Below are positions 26,671 to 34,517 of a stretch of 64,000 nt of DNA, piece after piece. The position numbers and the translations under genes were made by a program. Origin of the DNA: Kumtagia sp963829135 (GTDB lineage Bacteria; Pseudomonadota; Alphaproteobacteria; Rhizobiales; Rhizobiaceae); contig CAWHHO010000008.1 of the NCBI GenBank assembly GCA_963829135.1, positions 868,001 through 932,000 of the forward strand. The letters run 5' to 3'. Below the pieces are notes generated by a model. That model was not told where the DNA came from. It did not search any database and saw only the letters and a list, made by a program, of their open reading frames with translations. Every line of letters starts with the position of its first letter. Position 1 is the stretch's first letter.

Positions 26671-27693
26671 ATGAACCTGAAGCAGCTGTCGAGCATGCTC
26701 GATCTTTCTCAGACGACGGTGAGCCGTGCGCTAAACGGCTATCCCGAAGTCAATGAGGAAACCCGGCGCCGCGTGCTCGACGCGGCCAAGCGACACGGCT
26801 ATCGGCCGAACCCGAGCGCGCGCCGGCTCGCCACCGGCAAGGCCGGAATGATCGGCTATGTTCTGCCGACGGGAGCGAGCGTCGACATCGATCCGCACTT
26901 CGTCGAATTCCTCTCGGGGCTGGGCGAATATGCCCGCTCGCACGAGCTGGACCTGGTGCTGAGCCCTGCGGAAGCCAATGACGAGGAGACGACCTATCGG
27001 CGCATCGCCGCCAACAAGCAGGTCGACGCCGTCTATGTCTCTGCTCCACGACCGAAAGACCGGCGCATCGCGCTGCTGCACCAACTCGGTCTGCCCTTCG
27101 TGGTGCATGGCCGCTCGGAAGGTCTCGACTTCGACTATCCGCATCTCGACATCGACAATGAAGGGGCATTCCGGGAAGCGGCCCGGCTGCTCATCGAGTT
27201 GGGCCATCAGCGCATCGGGCTGATCAACGGCGACGACCGGCAAACATTCGCGATTTTTCGAGAGCGCGGCATGCGCCAGGCCCTGGCGGCCGCTGGCATC
27301 GGGCTTACACCCGCCATGATCCGCTCGGTCGATATGACGGAGGATAACGGCTATCGCGCAACGCGCAGCCTGCTCGAGCAGGCCGACGCGCCGACAGCCA
27401 TCCTATGCTCGAGCCTCATCATGTCGTTGGGTGTCGTGCGGGCTCTACGCGAGCTCGGACTTTCAATTCCCAAGGATATTTCGCTGGTCGCGCATGACGA
27501 CGTGTTTTCATGGCTGAAGCCTGAAAACTTCCCCGTACCGCTGTCGACGACACGTTCCTCGATCCGCGCTGCGGGAGCACGCATCGCCGAGCGCCTGGCC
27601 GCACGAATTTCAGGCCTCGAAGAGGGGCCGGTCCGTGAAGTCTGGCCTGTTGATCTGGTCGTTCGCGCCTCTGTCGGCAGCGCGCCGAGTTGA
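26671..27693 (+). CDS. aglR: LacI-family regulator AglR
   Basis: A 340-residue regulator divergent from aglEFGAK. The HTH MNLKQLSSMLDLSQTTVSRAL is given by its ends (Met1 to about Leu21), and the hinge helix is near RPNPSARRLATGKAG. A type-1 periplasmic-binding-like domain binds the inducer (GLINGDDRQTFAIF, SLVAHDDVFSW). ATG 26671 is chosen because the HTH starts directly there. An upstream TTG at 26653 overlaps an operator-like palindrome and is unlikely. In rhizobia AglR represses the alpha-glucoside operon; here this follows from position and palindromes. Confidence 0.9.
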   Translation: MNLKQLSSMLDLSQTTVSRALNGYPEVNEETRRRVLDAAKRHGYRPNPSARRLATGKAGMIGYVLPTGASVDIDPHFVEFLSGLGEYARSHELDLVLSPAEANDEETTYRRIAANKQVDAVYVSAPRPKDRRIALLHQLGLPFVVHGRSEGLDFDYPHLDIDNEGAFREAARLLIELGHQRIGLINGDDRQTFAIFRERGMRQALAAAGIGLTPAMIRSVDMTEDNGYRATRSLLEQADAPTAILCSSLIMSLGVVRALRELGLSIPKDISLVAHDDVFSWLKPENFPVPLSTTRSSIRAAGARIAERLAARISGLEEGPVREVWPVDLVVRASVGSAPS

Positions 27694-27700
27694 GTGCGCG

Positions 27701-28006
27701 TTAGTGCGGGTGTGACGCCGGAACGATCGCAAGCCGCGGCGCAACGATAGCAGTGTCTGCGAACTGCCGTCCTGCCAGAATTCCGGTGATCCGGGCAAAA
27801 CTCTCAAGTGCTTTGCGTGCGTCTTCAAGGGCCATCGCGCCGTTGAGGGCCGCTTCGCAGCCTTTCAGGGCACATTGGTATACCGGTCCACGGCGGGAAA
27901 CCGGCCATTCTCTCAGGAAAGTCAGCGCATCACTGAGCGATCCGACTTCAAAGGTCGCCCCTTCAACGTGCAACCGCACGGGTACACGAAACAAGGCCGC
28001 ATCCAT
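27701..28006 (-). CDS. DUF982 protein
   Basis: A 101-residue protein of a small family found almost only in Rhizobiales; its function is unknown. It starts at ATG 28006 after GGAGAAACG. Visible features are LHVEGATFEVGSLSDALTFL near the start, a conserved WP pair (REWPVSRRGPVY), then a helix with ALEDARKALESFA. There is no signal peptide or membrane segment. The stop lies 7 bp from that of aglR on the other strand. Confidence 0.8.
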   Translation of the reverse strand: MDAALFRVPVRLHVEGATFEVGSLSDALTFLREWPVSRRGPVYQCALKGCEAALNGAMALEDARKALESFARITGILAGRQFADTAIVAPRLAIVPASHPH

Positions 28007-28131
28007 TACGTTTCTCCACGGATTTTTTGGTAACCGCCCGTAAACGCATCTCGCGCTTGCAGGTTCCTCAGGCAAAGCGAATTATCTCCCTTCTTTTGGG
28101 CGTTACTGTGTCAGTGCGCGCGAACGAAGCA

Positions 28132-29013
28132 CTATTCCCGCAGCGACTGCAGCAACGTCGTTCTCGCCGAGGCGAGGTGCGCCTCGCAGGCCTGCTTGAG
28201 ACGCGCGCGCTCGCGCGATTTCAACGCGTCGATATAGGCGAGATGCTCAGCGACCGCGACGATGTTTCGATCATCCTCGCCGACCTTATTCCATTGATAA
28301 TGATAGTGAAAAATCATGGCGATGATGTCGTAGAAATCGATGATGAACCGATTGCGCGAAGCATTGTGGATCAGGCGATGGAACCGCTCGTCGAGTTCCG
28401 AGAATGTCGCCGGCTGCGTGGCGATCCGGTGCCGATAGGCGCGGTGCTCCCCCTCGATGACCTCGAGCGCGGACCAAGCGGGGTGGTCGCCGGCCAATGC
28501 CATAAAGGCGAAGGCCGAGCGGATTTCGAACATTTCGCGGATCTCGATCAGTTCCAACGCGAAATCGCGAGTGAAACCCTTGAAGCGCCACCGGCTGTTC
28601 GGGCGTTTCTCGATGAGGCCGAAGCGACCGAAGCGGATCAGGAATTCGCGGACGCTGGTGATACCGACGCCGGCTTCGCGTGCAAGTTCCGCCTCCGTGA
28701 TCAGCGCGCCAGGCTCCACCTGTTCCGCCAGCAGCCGGCGCATGAAGCTGCGCTCGATGATTTCCGCCGGGGCATCGGTCTCGCCAGCTGAAAAATAGTC
28801 ATCGGCGTGCGGTTCGCGCAGCCGGGTCTTGCTGCGCTTGTCCCAGGCCACCAGCCCGGCTGCCCGCAGATGCGTCAGTACGGCGCGAACCGTGGTGCGG
28901 CTGACCCCCAGTGACTGACACAGGTCCGGCTCCGACGGGAGGCTGTCATTGACTGTCAGCAGATCGAGGCAGCGATTGCAGGCCTGCTTGAAGACGATGC
29001 TGGACTTGGACAT
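28132..29013 (-). CDS. GntR/FadR-type regulator with two HTH segments
   Basis: A 293-residue protein. A first winged HTH is recognisable as LPSEPDLCQSLGVSRTTVRAVL, shown here by its ends (about residues 27-48). A second HTH-like segment, TEAELAREAGVGITSVREFL, lies near residues 105-125. A helical FCD-type ligand domain follows, with FTRDFALELIEIREMFE and metal-site His residues (FSELDERFHRLIH). Most GntR proteins have one HTH. ATG 29013 is preferred to a longer reading from 29115. It is divergent from the UxaA-family gene, so it probably controls sugar-acid catabolism. Two inverted repeats lie between them. Confidence 0.85.
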   Translation of the reverse strand: MSKSSIVFKQACNRCLDLLTVNDSLPSEPDLCQSLGVSRTTVRAVLTHLRAAGLVAWDKRSKTRLREPHADDYFSAGETDAPAEIIERSFMRRLLAEQVEPGALITEAELAREAGVGITSVREFLIRFGRFGLIEKRPNSRWRFKGFTRDFALELIEIREMFEIRSAFAFMALAGDHPAWSALEVIEGEHRAYRHRIATQPATFSELDERFHRLIHNASRNRFIIDFYDIIAMIFHYHYQWNKVGEDDRNIVAVAEHLAYIDALKSRERARLKQACEAHLASARTTLLQSLRE

Positions 29014-29053
29014 GAACCGGCTTACTCGCCACCTCTTGCTGGAGTGTAGAAAG

Positions 29054-29118
29054 CGATTGACGCCAAATTGTTTTTTTACGATAAAAGACAATACAGCTGC
29101 TCGGGTCGGTGTCAATCG
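29054..29118. promoter_or_regulatory. Nested inverted repeats in the GntR/uxaA divergent gap
   Basis: Outer arms CGATTGACGCC (29054-29064) and GGTGTCAATCG (29108-29118) match except for one base. Inside them is an AT-rich imperfect palindrome with ATTGT/ACAAT ends (29067-29092). Both are suitable operators. The presence of two kinds is notable because the adjacent regulator has two HTH segments. Confidence 0.5.
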
Positions 29119-29171
29119 CGATTACACGTCCGCAGCGGAGCCCTCCTCAGCCAAAAGCCAGGGATACCGAC

Positions 29172-30677
29172 GTGACACCTTCGAAAAGCATTCTTCTCGC
29201 GGAAGCCGACAATGTTGCGGTGGCCAACGGGCGTATCGAGGTCGGCGAGATGCTGCCCGGCGGGGCGACAACGATCGAACCGATCGACGGCGGCCACAAG
29301 GTGGCGCTGCGCCCGATTGCGGCGGGCGAGGCGGTCGTGAAATATGCGCAGGCGATCGGCCGCGCCACGCAGGACATCGCCGCCGGCGCGCATGTGCATT
29401 CTCACAATCTCGAGTTCGTATCCGGCCGCATGCCGGTGGTGCCGCCTTCCGCGCCGGTTGAAGCCACCGAGGCCGAGCGTCACCGCACCTTCATGGGCTA
29501 TCGCCGCGCTGACGGCCGCGCCGGCACACGCAACTTCGTCGGCATCATCGCCAGCGTGAATTGCTCGTCGACCGTGTGCAAGACGATCGCCGACCACGCG
29601 AACCAGACGCTGTTGCCGAAATATCCGGGCATCGATGGTTTCGTGCCGATCGTCCACGGCCAGGGTTGCGGGATGAGTGCCACCGGGGATGGAATGATGG
29701 TGTTGCATCGTACGCTCGCCGGCTATGCACGGCACCCGAATTTCGGCGGCATTCTCATGGTGGGCCTGGGCTGCGAGGTGAACCAGCTGACGCTCTACGG
29801 CCAGAAGGGCGTCGCCGCCGGCAAGCGGCATTTCAACATTCAGGAGTCCGGCGGTTCCCGCAAATCGGTTGAGCGGGCGATGGGGGTCCTCCAGGAAATC
29901 TGCGAGGAAGTCGGCCACCTTGAACGCGAACCCATTCCGGTCAGCGAAATCGTCGTCGGCCTGCAGTGCGGCGGCTCCGACGGCATGTCGGGCATCACCG
30001 CCAATCCTGCCCTGGGCGCCGCCGTCGACATACTGGCCGCGGCCGGGGGCATCGGCATCCTGTCGGAGACCACCGAGATCTACGGCGCCGAGCATCTGCT
30101 CGCCTACCGCGCCGCCACGCCGGAAATTGCGCAGAAACTCGACAGCCAGGTGAAATGGTGGGAGCAGCACGTCGCCAAGCATGGCGCATCGATCGACAAC
30201 AACCCTTCCCCCGGCAACAAGCGAGGCGGGTTGACGACCATTCTCGAAAAGTCGCTGGGCGCCGTCGCCAAGGGCGGCAGCACGCCGCTCAACGGCGTCT
30301 TCGGCTATGCCGAGAAGGTCAGCGGACACGGGCTCGTCTTCATGGACACGCCCGGCTACGACCCGGTTTCGGCGACCGGCCAGGTGGCGGGCGGCGCCAA
30401 CGTCATTGTGTTCACCACCGGGCGCGGCTCCTGCTTCGGGTGCCGCCCGACGCCATCGATAAAGGTCGCCACCAACTCGACGCTCTATGCATCCATGGAG
30501 GACGACATGGATGTCAATTGCGGCGTCATCGCTTCGGGCGAGAAATCGATCCCGCAGATGGGCCGCGAGATCTTCGAGCTGATCGTCGAGACGGCGTCGG
30601 GCCGCAAGACCAAAAGCGAGGATTTCGGCTACGGTGACAACGAGTTCGTGCCGTGGCATCTGGGTGCGACGCTGTAG
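29172..30677 (+). CDS. UxaA-family dehydratase (altronate or galactarate dehydratase)
   Basis: A 501-residue sugar-acid dehydratase. An N-terminal SAF-like domain (LLAEADNVAVANGRIEVGE to the metal-binding AGAHVHSHNLEF) is followed by the large UxaA/GarD domain. That domain has GYRRADGRAGTRNFVGI, NCSSTVC, HGQGCGMS, a GLGCEVNQ segment and the Cys-containing FTTGRGSCFGCRPTPSIK. Altronate and galactarate dehydratases share this layout, so the substrate remains open. The start is GTG 29172, preceded by AGGGATACC; the SAF domain begins there. The regulator gene is divergent. No kinase or aldolase for the next step lies nearby. Confidence 0.85.
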   Translation: MTPSKSILLAEADNVAVANGRIEVGEMLPGGATTIEPIDGGHKVALRPIAAGEAVVKYAQAIGRATQDIAAGAHVHSHNLEFVSGRMPVVPPSAPVEATEAERHRTFMGYRRADGRAGTRNFVGIIASVNCSSTVCKTIADHANQTLLPKYPGIDGFVPIVHGQGCGMSATGDGMMVLHRTLAGYARHPNFGGILMVGLGCEVNQLTLYGQKGVAAGKRHFNIQESGGSRKSVERAMGVLQEICEEVGHLEREPIPVSEIVVGLQCGGSDGMSGITANPALGAAVDILAAAGGIGILSETTEIYGAEHLLAYRAATPEIAQKLDSQVKWWEQHVAKHGASIDNNPSPGNKRGGLTTILEKSLGAVAKGGSTPLNGVFGYAEKVSGHGLVFMDTPGYDPVSATGQVAGGANVIVFTTGRGSCFGCRPTPSIKVATNSTLYASMEDDMDVNCGVIASGEKSIPQMGREIFELIVETASGRKTKSEDFGYGDNEFVPWHLGATL

Positions 30678-30729
30678 GTGTTGACAAACGGTGCTGTTCC
30701 ACTTCGTTTCTCCACGAGCGTAGGCAAGA

Positions 30730-30920
30730 CCCCCTCACCGCCTCGCTGCGCTCGGCACCTCTCCCCCGCTTCGCAGGGGCGAGGAACCCAGGTTCTGAGG
30801 CGCCTCGCCAGCTCAACACAGCGAGTATAATTTGAGGAGGGGCGGCTCTCCAGCTTGGGTTCCTCGCCCCTGCGAAGCGGGGGAGAGGTGGCGAGCCCGA
30901 AGGGCGAGACGGTGAGGGGG
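30730..30920. repeat. Long inverted repeat (two about 65-bp arms) upstream of hprK
   Basis: The left arm begins CCCCCTCACCGCCTCGCTGC and includes TCTCCCCCGCTTCGCAGGGG at its centre. The right arm is nearly its reverse complement, ending ACGGTGAGGGGG. A spacer of about 58 bp separates the arms. It fills most of the 320-bp gap between the uxaA-type gene and hprK. The structure resembles paired copies of a rhizobial palindromic repeat. It could terminate or attenuate transcription; no gene is visible in this gap. Confidence 0.75.
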
Positions 30921-30997
30921 CTTTCATGGGCCGCTTTTCTCGATAGCATGGAGTAACGCTGGCACAAGCCAAATTCCCTTCCAGCGTTCAGCCTGAT

Positions 30998-31505
30998 ATG
31001 CGTGAGGCAAACGCGTCTAAGGCAATGCCGCAAACCAACGACCTCAACAACCTGCACGCAACAGCCCTTGCCATCGGCGATCGCGGCCTGCTGATCAGGG
31101 GCGCCTCGGGTTCGGGCAAGACGACGCTGGCAGTCGCGCTGATTGCAGCGGCGCAAGCGGCGGGGCGAAACGCCTGTCTCGTATCCGACGATCAGGTGCT
31201 GCTTATGCCCTGCCGCGGCCGGCTGGTCTGCCGGACGCCGCCGGCAATCGCCGGCCTGGTCGAAGTCCGTGGCGCGACGCCGCAAGCCATCCCCTATGAA
31301 CCATCGGCCGTCATCGACCTTCTCGTCGATCTCGTCGAGGCGGGCGATGCGCCGCGCTATTCGCGAACCGCAATGGGAGGTTGTCGGGGGCTGCCGGCTG
31401 CCGGTGCTGGCGCTTGCGGCGCGCAACGTCCACGGTGCCTTGCCGGCCCTTGCCGCTACCCTCAACCTGGCGCCTTTTGCCTGCTTAACCTGGGGAAAGC
31501 CCTAA
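30998..31505 (+). pseudogene. hprK: HPr kinase/phosphorylase, short alphaproteobacterial type, one frameshift
   Basis: Bifunctional enzyme that phosphorylates and dephosphorylates a Ser of HPr. The short form of about 150-170 residues contains only the catalytic domain. The P-loop GASGSGKTT is present, followed by LVSDDQVLL and the capping segment VEVRGA. Near 31362 one extra base in TCGCGAA breaks the frame; removal restores EPQWEVVGGCRLPVLALAARN and the end FACLTWGKP. The start may be ATG 30998 or 31025. It is followed after 152 bp by the EIIA gene and by HPr. In many Rhizobiales the gene before hprK is chvG; here it is not. Confidence 0.85.
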
Positions 31506-31657
31506 CATGCGGCAAAATTGGCCACGCCTACGGCAAATTTGGGCTTGTCAAAGCCGGACGGCTGGACAAGATGGCGCTCCCGCCTCCCGGAAGCTTTCTC
31601 CCGGACGGGCATGGTATGGATTGCGTGTGAACGGGCGATGACGGGAGCCAGCAAAGA

Positions 31658-32059
31658 ATGATCGGACTCGTGCTGGTGACGCACGGTCGGTTGGCGGAAG
31701 AGTTCCGCAACGCTGTCGAGCATGTCGTTGGAGCCCAGTCGAGCTTCGAAACGGTATCGATCGGTGCCGACGACGATATGGAGCAGCGCCGTAGGGATAT
31801 TGTCGACGCCATCGCGCGCTCCGACAGCGGCAACGGCGTGATCGTCCTGACCGATATGTTTGGTGGTACACCGTCCAATCTGGCGATCTCGGTGATGGAA
31901 CCCGGCCGCATCGAGGTGATCGCCGGCGTCAACCTGCCGATGCTGATCAAGCTGACCAGCGCCCGCAAGGCGGACGATATGGCCAAGGCGCTCGAGCTGG
32001 GACAGATGGCGGGCCGCAAATACATTAATGTCGCCAGTCAGATGCTGAGCGGCAAATGA
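31658..32059 (+). CDS. manX: PTS EIIA component, mannose family (ManX-like)
   Basis: A 133-residue cytoplasmic phosphocarrier of the EIIA-Man fold. The phosphorylated His is His9 in LVTHGRLAEE. The sequence LTDMFGGTPSNLA and NLPMLIKL matches the family. No membrane EIIC or EIIB genes are near, so, as in other alphaproteobacteria, it belongs to a regulatory PTS that signals rather than transports. Its stop overlaps the HPr start by 4 bp (ATGA), indicating translational coupling. Confidence 0.92.
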   Translation: MIGLVLVTHGRLAEEFRNAVEHVVGAQSSFETVSIGADDDMEQRRRDIVDAIARSDSGNGVIVLTDMFGGTPSNLAISVMEPGRIEVIAGVNLPMLIKLTSARKADDMAKALELGQMAGRKYINVASQMLSGK

Positions 32060-32352
32060 GCGCCACCCTTGTCGCGGCCGGCGCGATCCGCCAGGAAATG
32101 CTGATCACCAACCAACGCGGCCTGCACGCCCGTGCGTCAGCGAAATTCGTCCAACTGGCGGCCGGTTTCCAGGCCGACATAACCGTCGAGAAAGACGGCA
32201 CGACCGTGGGCGGCACGTCCATCATGGGGCTGATGATGCTTGCCGCGAGCCCAGGCTGCACGATCCTGGTCACAGCCAGCGGCCCCGAGGCCCAGAAGGC
32301 GATTTCGGCGCTGTCGGAATTGATTGCGGCGAAGTTCGGCGAAGAGGCCTGA
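32056..32352 (+). CDS. ptsH: HPr phosphocarrier protein
   Basis: A 98-residue PTS phosphocarrier. The active His is His24 in RGLHARASAKFV; the regulatory Ser, target of HPr kinase, is Ser55 in GGTSIMGLMML. Both sites are present, so the enzyme pair HPrK/HPr can work. The N-terminus is about 10 residues longer than in enteric HPr. The gene is coupled to the EIIA gene. EI is not in the window. Confidence 0.94.
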   Translation: MSATLVAAGAIRQEMLITNQRGLHARASAKFVQLAAGFQADITVEKDGTTVGGTSIMGLMMLAASPGCTILVTASGPEAQKAISALSELIAAKFGEEA

Positions 32353-33125
32353 TCGGCGAGTTGCCGATCTCCCCGCGCCTCATCGTTATCCCCGGGCTTG
32401 TCCCGAGGATCTGCCGATGCATCAGCGCGGCAATGCGGTGCTTTCTAACGCAAGCGCAGCAGAATTTCGGGCCAAGCCCGAGAATGACGATCGGGACGAT
32501 AGCTCAAGTTCACGACCGTCGGCAAATGCGATACCCCTGCCCGCAAGGGGGGAGATCAAGCTATCCGCACCGCCTTTGCTGATCGCCAAGATCGCAGGAA
32601 TAGCGGCCACCGCGAAGCTGCTGATCTCCCCCCTTGCGGGGGAGATGTCCGGCAGGACAGAGGGGGGTGCGAAGGGGCGCAAACCTTTAATCCTGTCAAC
32701 CGCAAAAAGCGCCAGCTTCGGTCGGGACACCTGTTGAGGCTCACAGCTGGATCGCGTTAGGTCGGCGAACAGCATCTCCGCCGTGTCACCCCGGCAACCG
32801 GGCGGAGCGAGGGCAGAGCCGGGACCCAGCGATCAGACTTTTGCCTTATGCGCCTATGCACGAAAAAATGCGCCTTCGGAGATCATTACGCTGGGTCCCG
32901 GGTCTTCCTTCGCTTCGCTCAGTCGCCCGGGATGACGACGTGGGGATGTTGGGCGCCAATAGCCAAAGAACGGAGTTGATGACCGGTAGATGTGGATAAG
33001 ACAATCGTGGCCTCCGTAAAGCAACGGCTTGGCAAGTATCACGTGGCGACGATAAAAGGTCTTGCGTTACTCGTACGTTCTTTGTATGTTCCTTCTTAAC
33101 ACCATGTTACCGTTGATGAGCGGAA
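32353..33125. repeat. Repeat-rich non-coding stretch after the HPr gene
   Basis: This 773-bp stretch shows no credible gene. It contains a CCCCGGGCTTGTCCCGAGGA-type element (near 32389), an inverted pair of TTGCGGGGGAGAT-type elements (32536-32680), and a further palindrome whose arms contain GGGACCCAGCG (32820s) and CTGGGTCCCGG (32890s), with CTTCGCTTCGCTCAGTCGCC beside it. These are typical rhizobial intergenic palindromes. A promoter for the following gene may lie at its right end. Confidence 0.7.
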
Positions 33126-33225
33126 ATGGACTGGACACTGGCGATCGAGAAAAACCGGGAGGCGCTGAGGCGCGTGCTGGCCATGCTCGTCGCCATGGTT
33201 GGCTCGGCGAACGGCGGAAGCGCAG

Positions 33226-33304
33226 GGGGACAGTTTACTTTCTTTCCGCAGGTAGACGCGCCTTCTCAGAACCCGGCGCTGGCGGAAAAAAGTAAACTGT
33301 CCCC
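33226..33304. repeat. 79-bp palindromic element inside the hypothetical gene
   Basis: The arms are GGGGACAGTTTACTTTCTTT plus CCGC on the left (33226-33249) and GCGGAAAAAAGTAAACTGTC plus CCC on the right (33282-33304), separated by 32 bp. They are reverse complements except for the A/T run. The gene remains open across it, adding about 26 residues of low-complexity sequence between conserved segments. Confidence 0.75.
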
Positions 33305-33875
33305 GGCATCTACACCGGCACCCACCCTGCCGCGCCATCTCCACCGCTTCGTGCTCCGGCTGTTGCGCCCTGCCGAAGCCGCAACGCGGCGGCTGATCAT
33401 CGTCGCCGCGCGCGGACTGGTGGTCGAGCTTGCGCCGCCGCGCCTGCATGCCGCCAAGCCGAAGCCGGCCCTCAACCGGAGCAACGGTTTCGGCACGGGT
33501 GTGGTTATCCGGCCCGGTCCGCTGCCGGAATGGGCCCGTGCGCTGGCCCCGAAACGGTCGTCCAGGCTGGCGTTTCCGCTGTTCGATCCGCTCAAACGGT
33601 TCGGTGGTCGCCGGTACGTGAAGCCGAGCGCCATGCCGCGCATCAGCTTGCTCGACGAGCCGCGCCGTTCAATCCGCTGTTCCAGCACCCCGCGCGCCGG
33701 ATCCGCCTGCCGCCATCCCCCGACGATCCGCTCGATGCGGGCGTCTGCATCGGCGGCTAGAAGCGATGGCCTCGGCACTTGACGACCTGGCCCGTCAGGC
33801 GAAGCGCCTTGCGCGCTGGCAGGCGCGGCGAGATGCGGCGATGGCGCATGCGGGGAGCGGCGATGGTTACCGTCA

Positions 33876-33930
33876 ACACCCCACCCCGCTGCTTCGCAGC
33901 GACCCTCCCCATCGAGGGGAGGGTAAGAAA
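33876..33930. repeat. REP/RIME-like palindrome inside the same gene
   Basis: It contains a CACCCCGCTGCTTCGCAGCG hairpin and CCTCCCCATCGAGGGGAGGG, the same family as the elements at 3.4-3.65 kb and 40.2 kb. It lies within the reading frame before the conserved C-terminus. Confidence 0.7.
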
Positions 33931-34213
33931 CCCCGCTTCCAGCGCATTTCACCGATGCGGCCCGGCCACCCGCCCGGATGGCGCCGTCGGCCAACCCATG
34001 CGGTGGAAGAGGTTTTGAACGAACTCCATGGCCTCGCCGTCTGGGCGCGGGAGAGGCCAGACACCTCATAAAGCGCTTCCCTCGAAGGACCGGAAACATT
34101 GCGAGCGGCCAACCAGTGGCGGAGCGTGCGCCTGCGCATGAGCATTTTTTTTCGCAAGGCGTGGAAGAAGTCGATGGAGGATGCGTGCGATTGACGGCGA
34201 GCGCTCCAACGTC

Positions 34214-34375
34214 GTCATGCAGGGCAGGGGAGCACAGCGACCGCCGAGCCGGGACCCAGCGTAACGATCGCCGAAGGCGCCTTGATCGCGCATTTGCGCG
34301 ACAGGATAGAAGACAGGTCGCTGAGTCCTGTGTCTGCCTTCGCTTCGCTCAGTCAACCGGGAACATGCACCGAAA
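34214..34375. repeat. Palindromic intergenic repeat upstream of ahcY
   Basis: The gap 34072-34517 holds a repeat with the AGCCGGGACCCAGCG module near 34253 and a CTTCGCTTCGCTCAGTCAACC module near 34340, as in the element at 32.8-32.94 kb. No coding sequence is supported in this gap. Confidence 0.6.
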
Positions 34376-34400
34376 TTCGACGCCGTAAGGATATACAGAG

Positions 34401-34416
34401 ATAAAGATTTCTTTAT
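34401..34416. promoter_or_regulatory. Inverted repeat ATAAAGA-TT-TCTTTAT upstream of ahcY
   Basis: Perfect 7-bp arms with a 2-bp spacer lie 102 bp before the ahcY start, in an AT-rich island. Its place and AT-rich palindromic form fit an operator such as that of SahR, an ArsR-family regulator reported to sense S-adenosylhomocysteine and control ahcY. The assignment is inferred; no regulator gene is adjacent. Confidence 0.5.
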
Positions 34417-34517
34417 ATCCCATTGCCGCTACCGCGCCTTTCTGCTACTCAGGCGCCCGATAGGCCCGCTGCTTTTGCGACATTTGCGTGGGCCGTTTGG
34501 TTTTTCGGAGCGCTGAT

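Larger units (their letters stand above)
33126..34071 (+). pseudogene. Conserved hypothetical protein of Rhizobiales, two frameshifts and two palindromic insertions
   Basis: I recall this as a family of unnamed rhizobial proteins; its function is unknown. The N-terminus MDWTLAIEKNREALRRVLAM is a charged helix. The middle has LRLLRPAEAATRRLIIVAARG. The C-terminus has PGWRRRPTHAVEEVLNELHG and ends ERPDTS. The parts lie in three frames: single bases seem missing near 33672 and 33740. Two repeat elements lie inside the reading frame, at 33226-33304 and about 33876-33930, and are translated through. So the gene is either decaying or was badly read. It is rich in Arg and Pro. Confidence 0.6.

Noticed and set aside
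29112..30659. 515-residue minus-strand open frame opposite the UxaA-family gene
   Set aside because: Antisense shadow; the plus-strand protein has conserved motifs throughout.
30730..30920. Long inverted repeat considered as an insertion sequence
   Set aside because: There is no transposase and no flanking target duplication; it fits paired intergenic palindromes.
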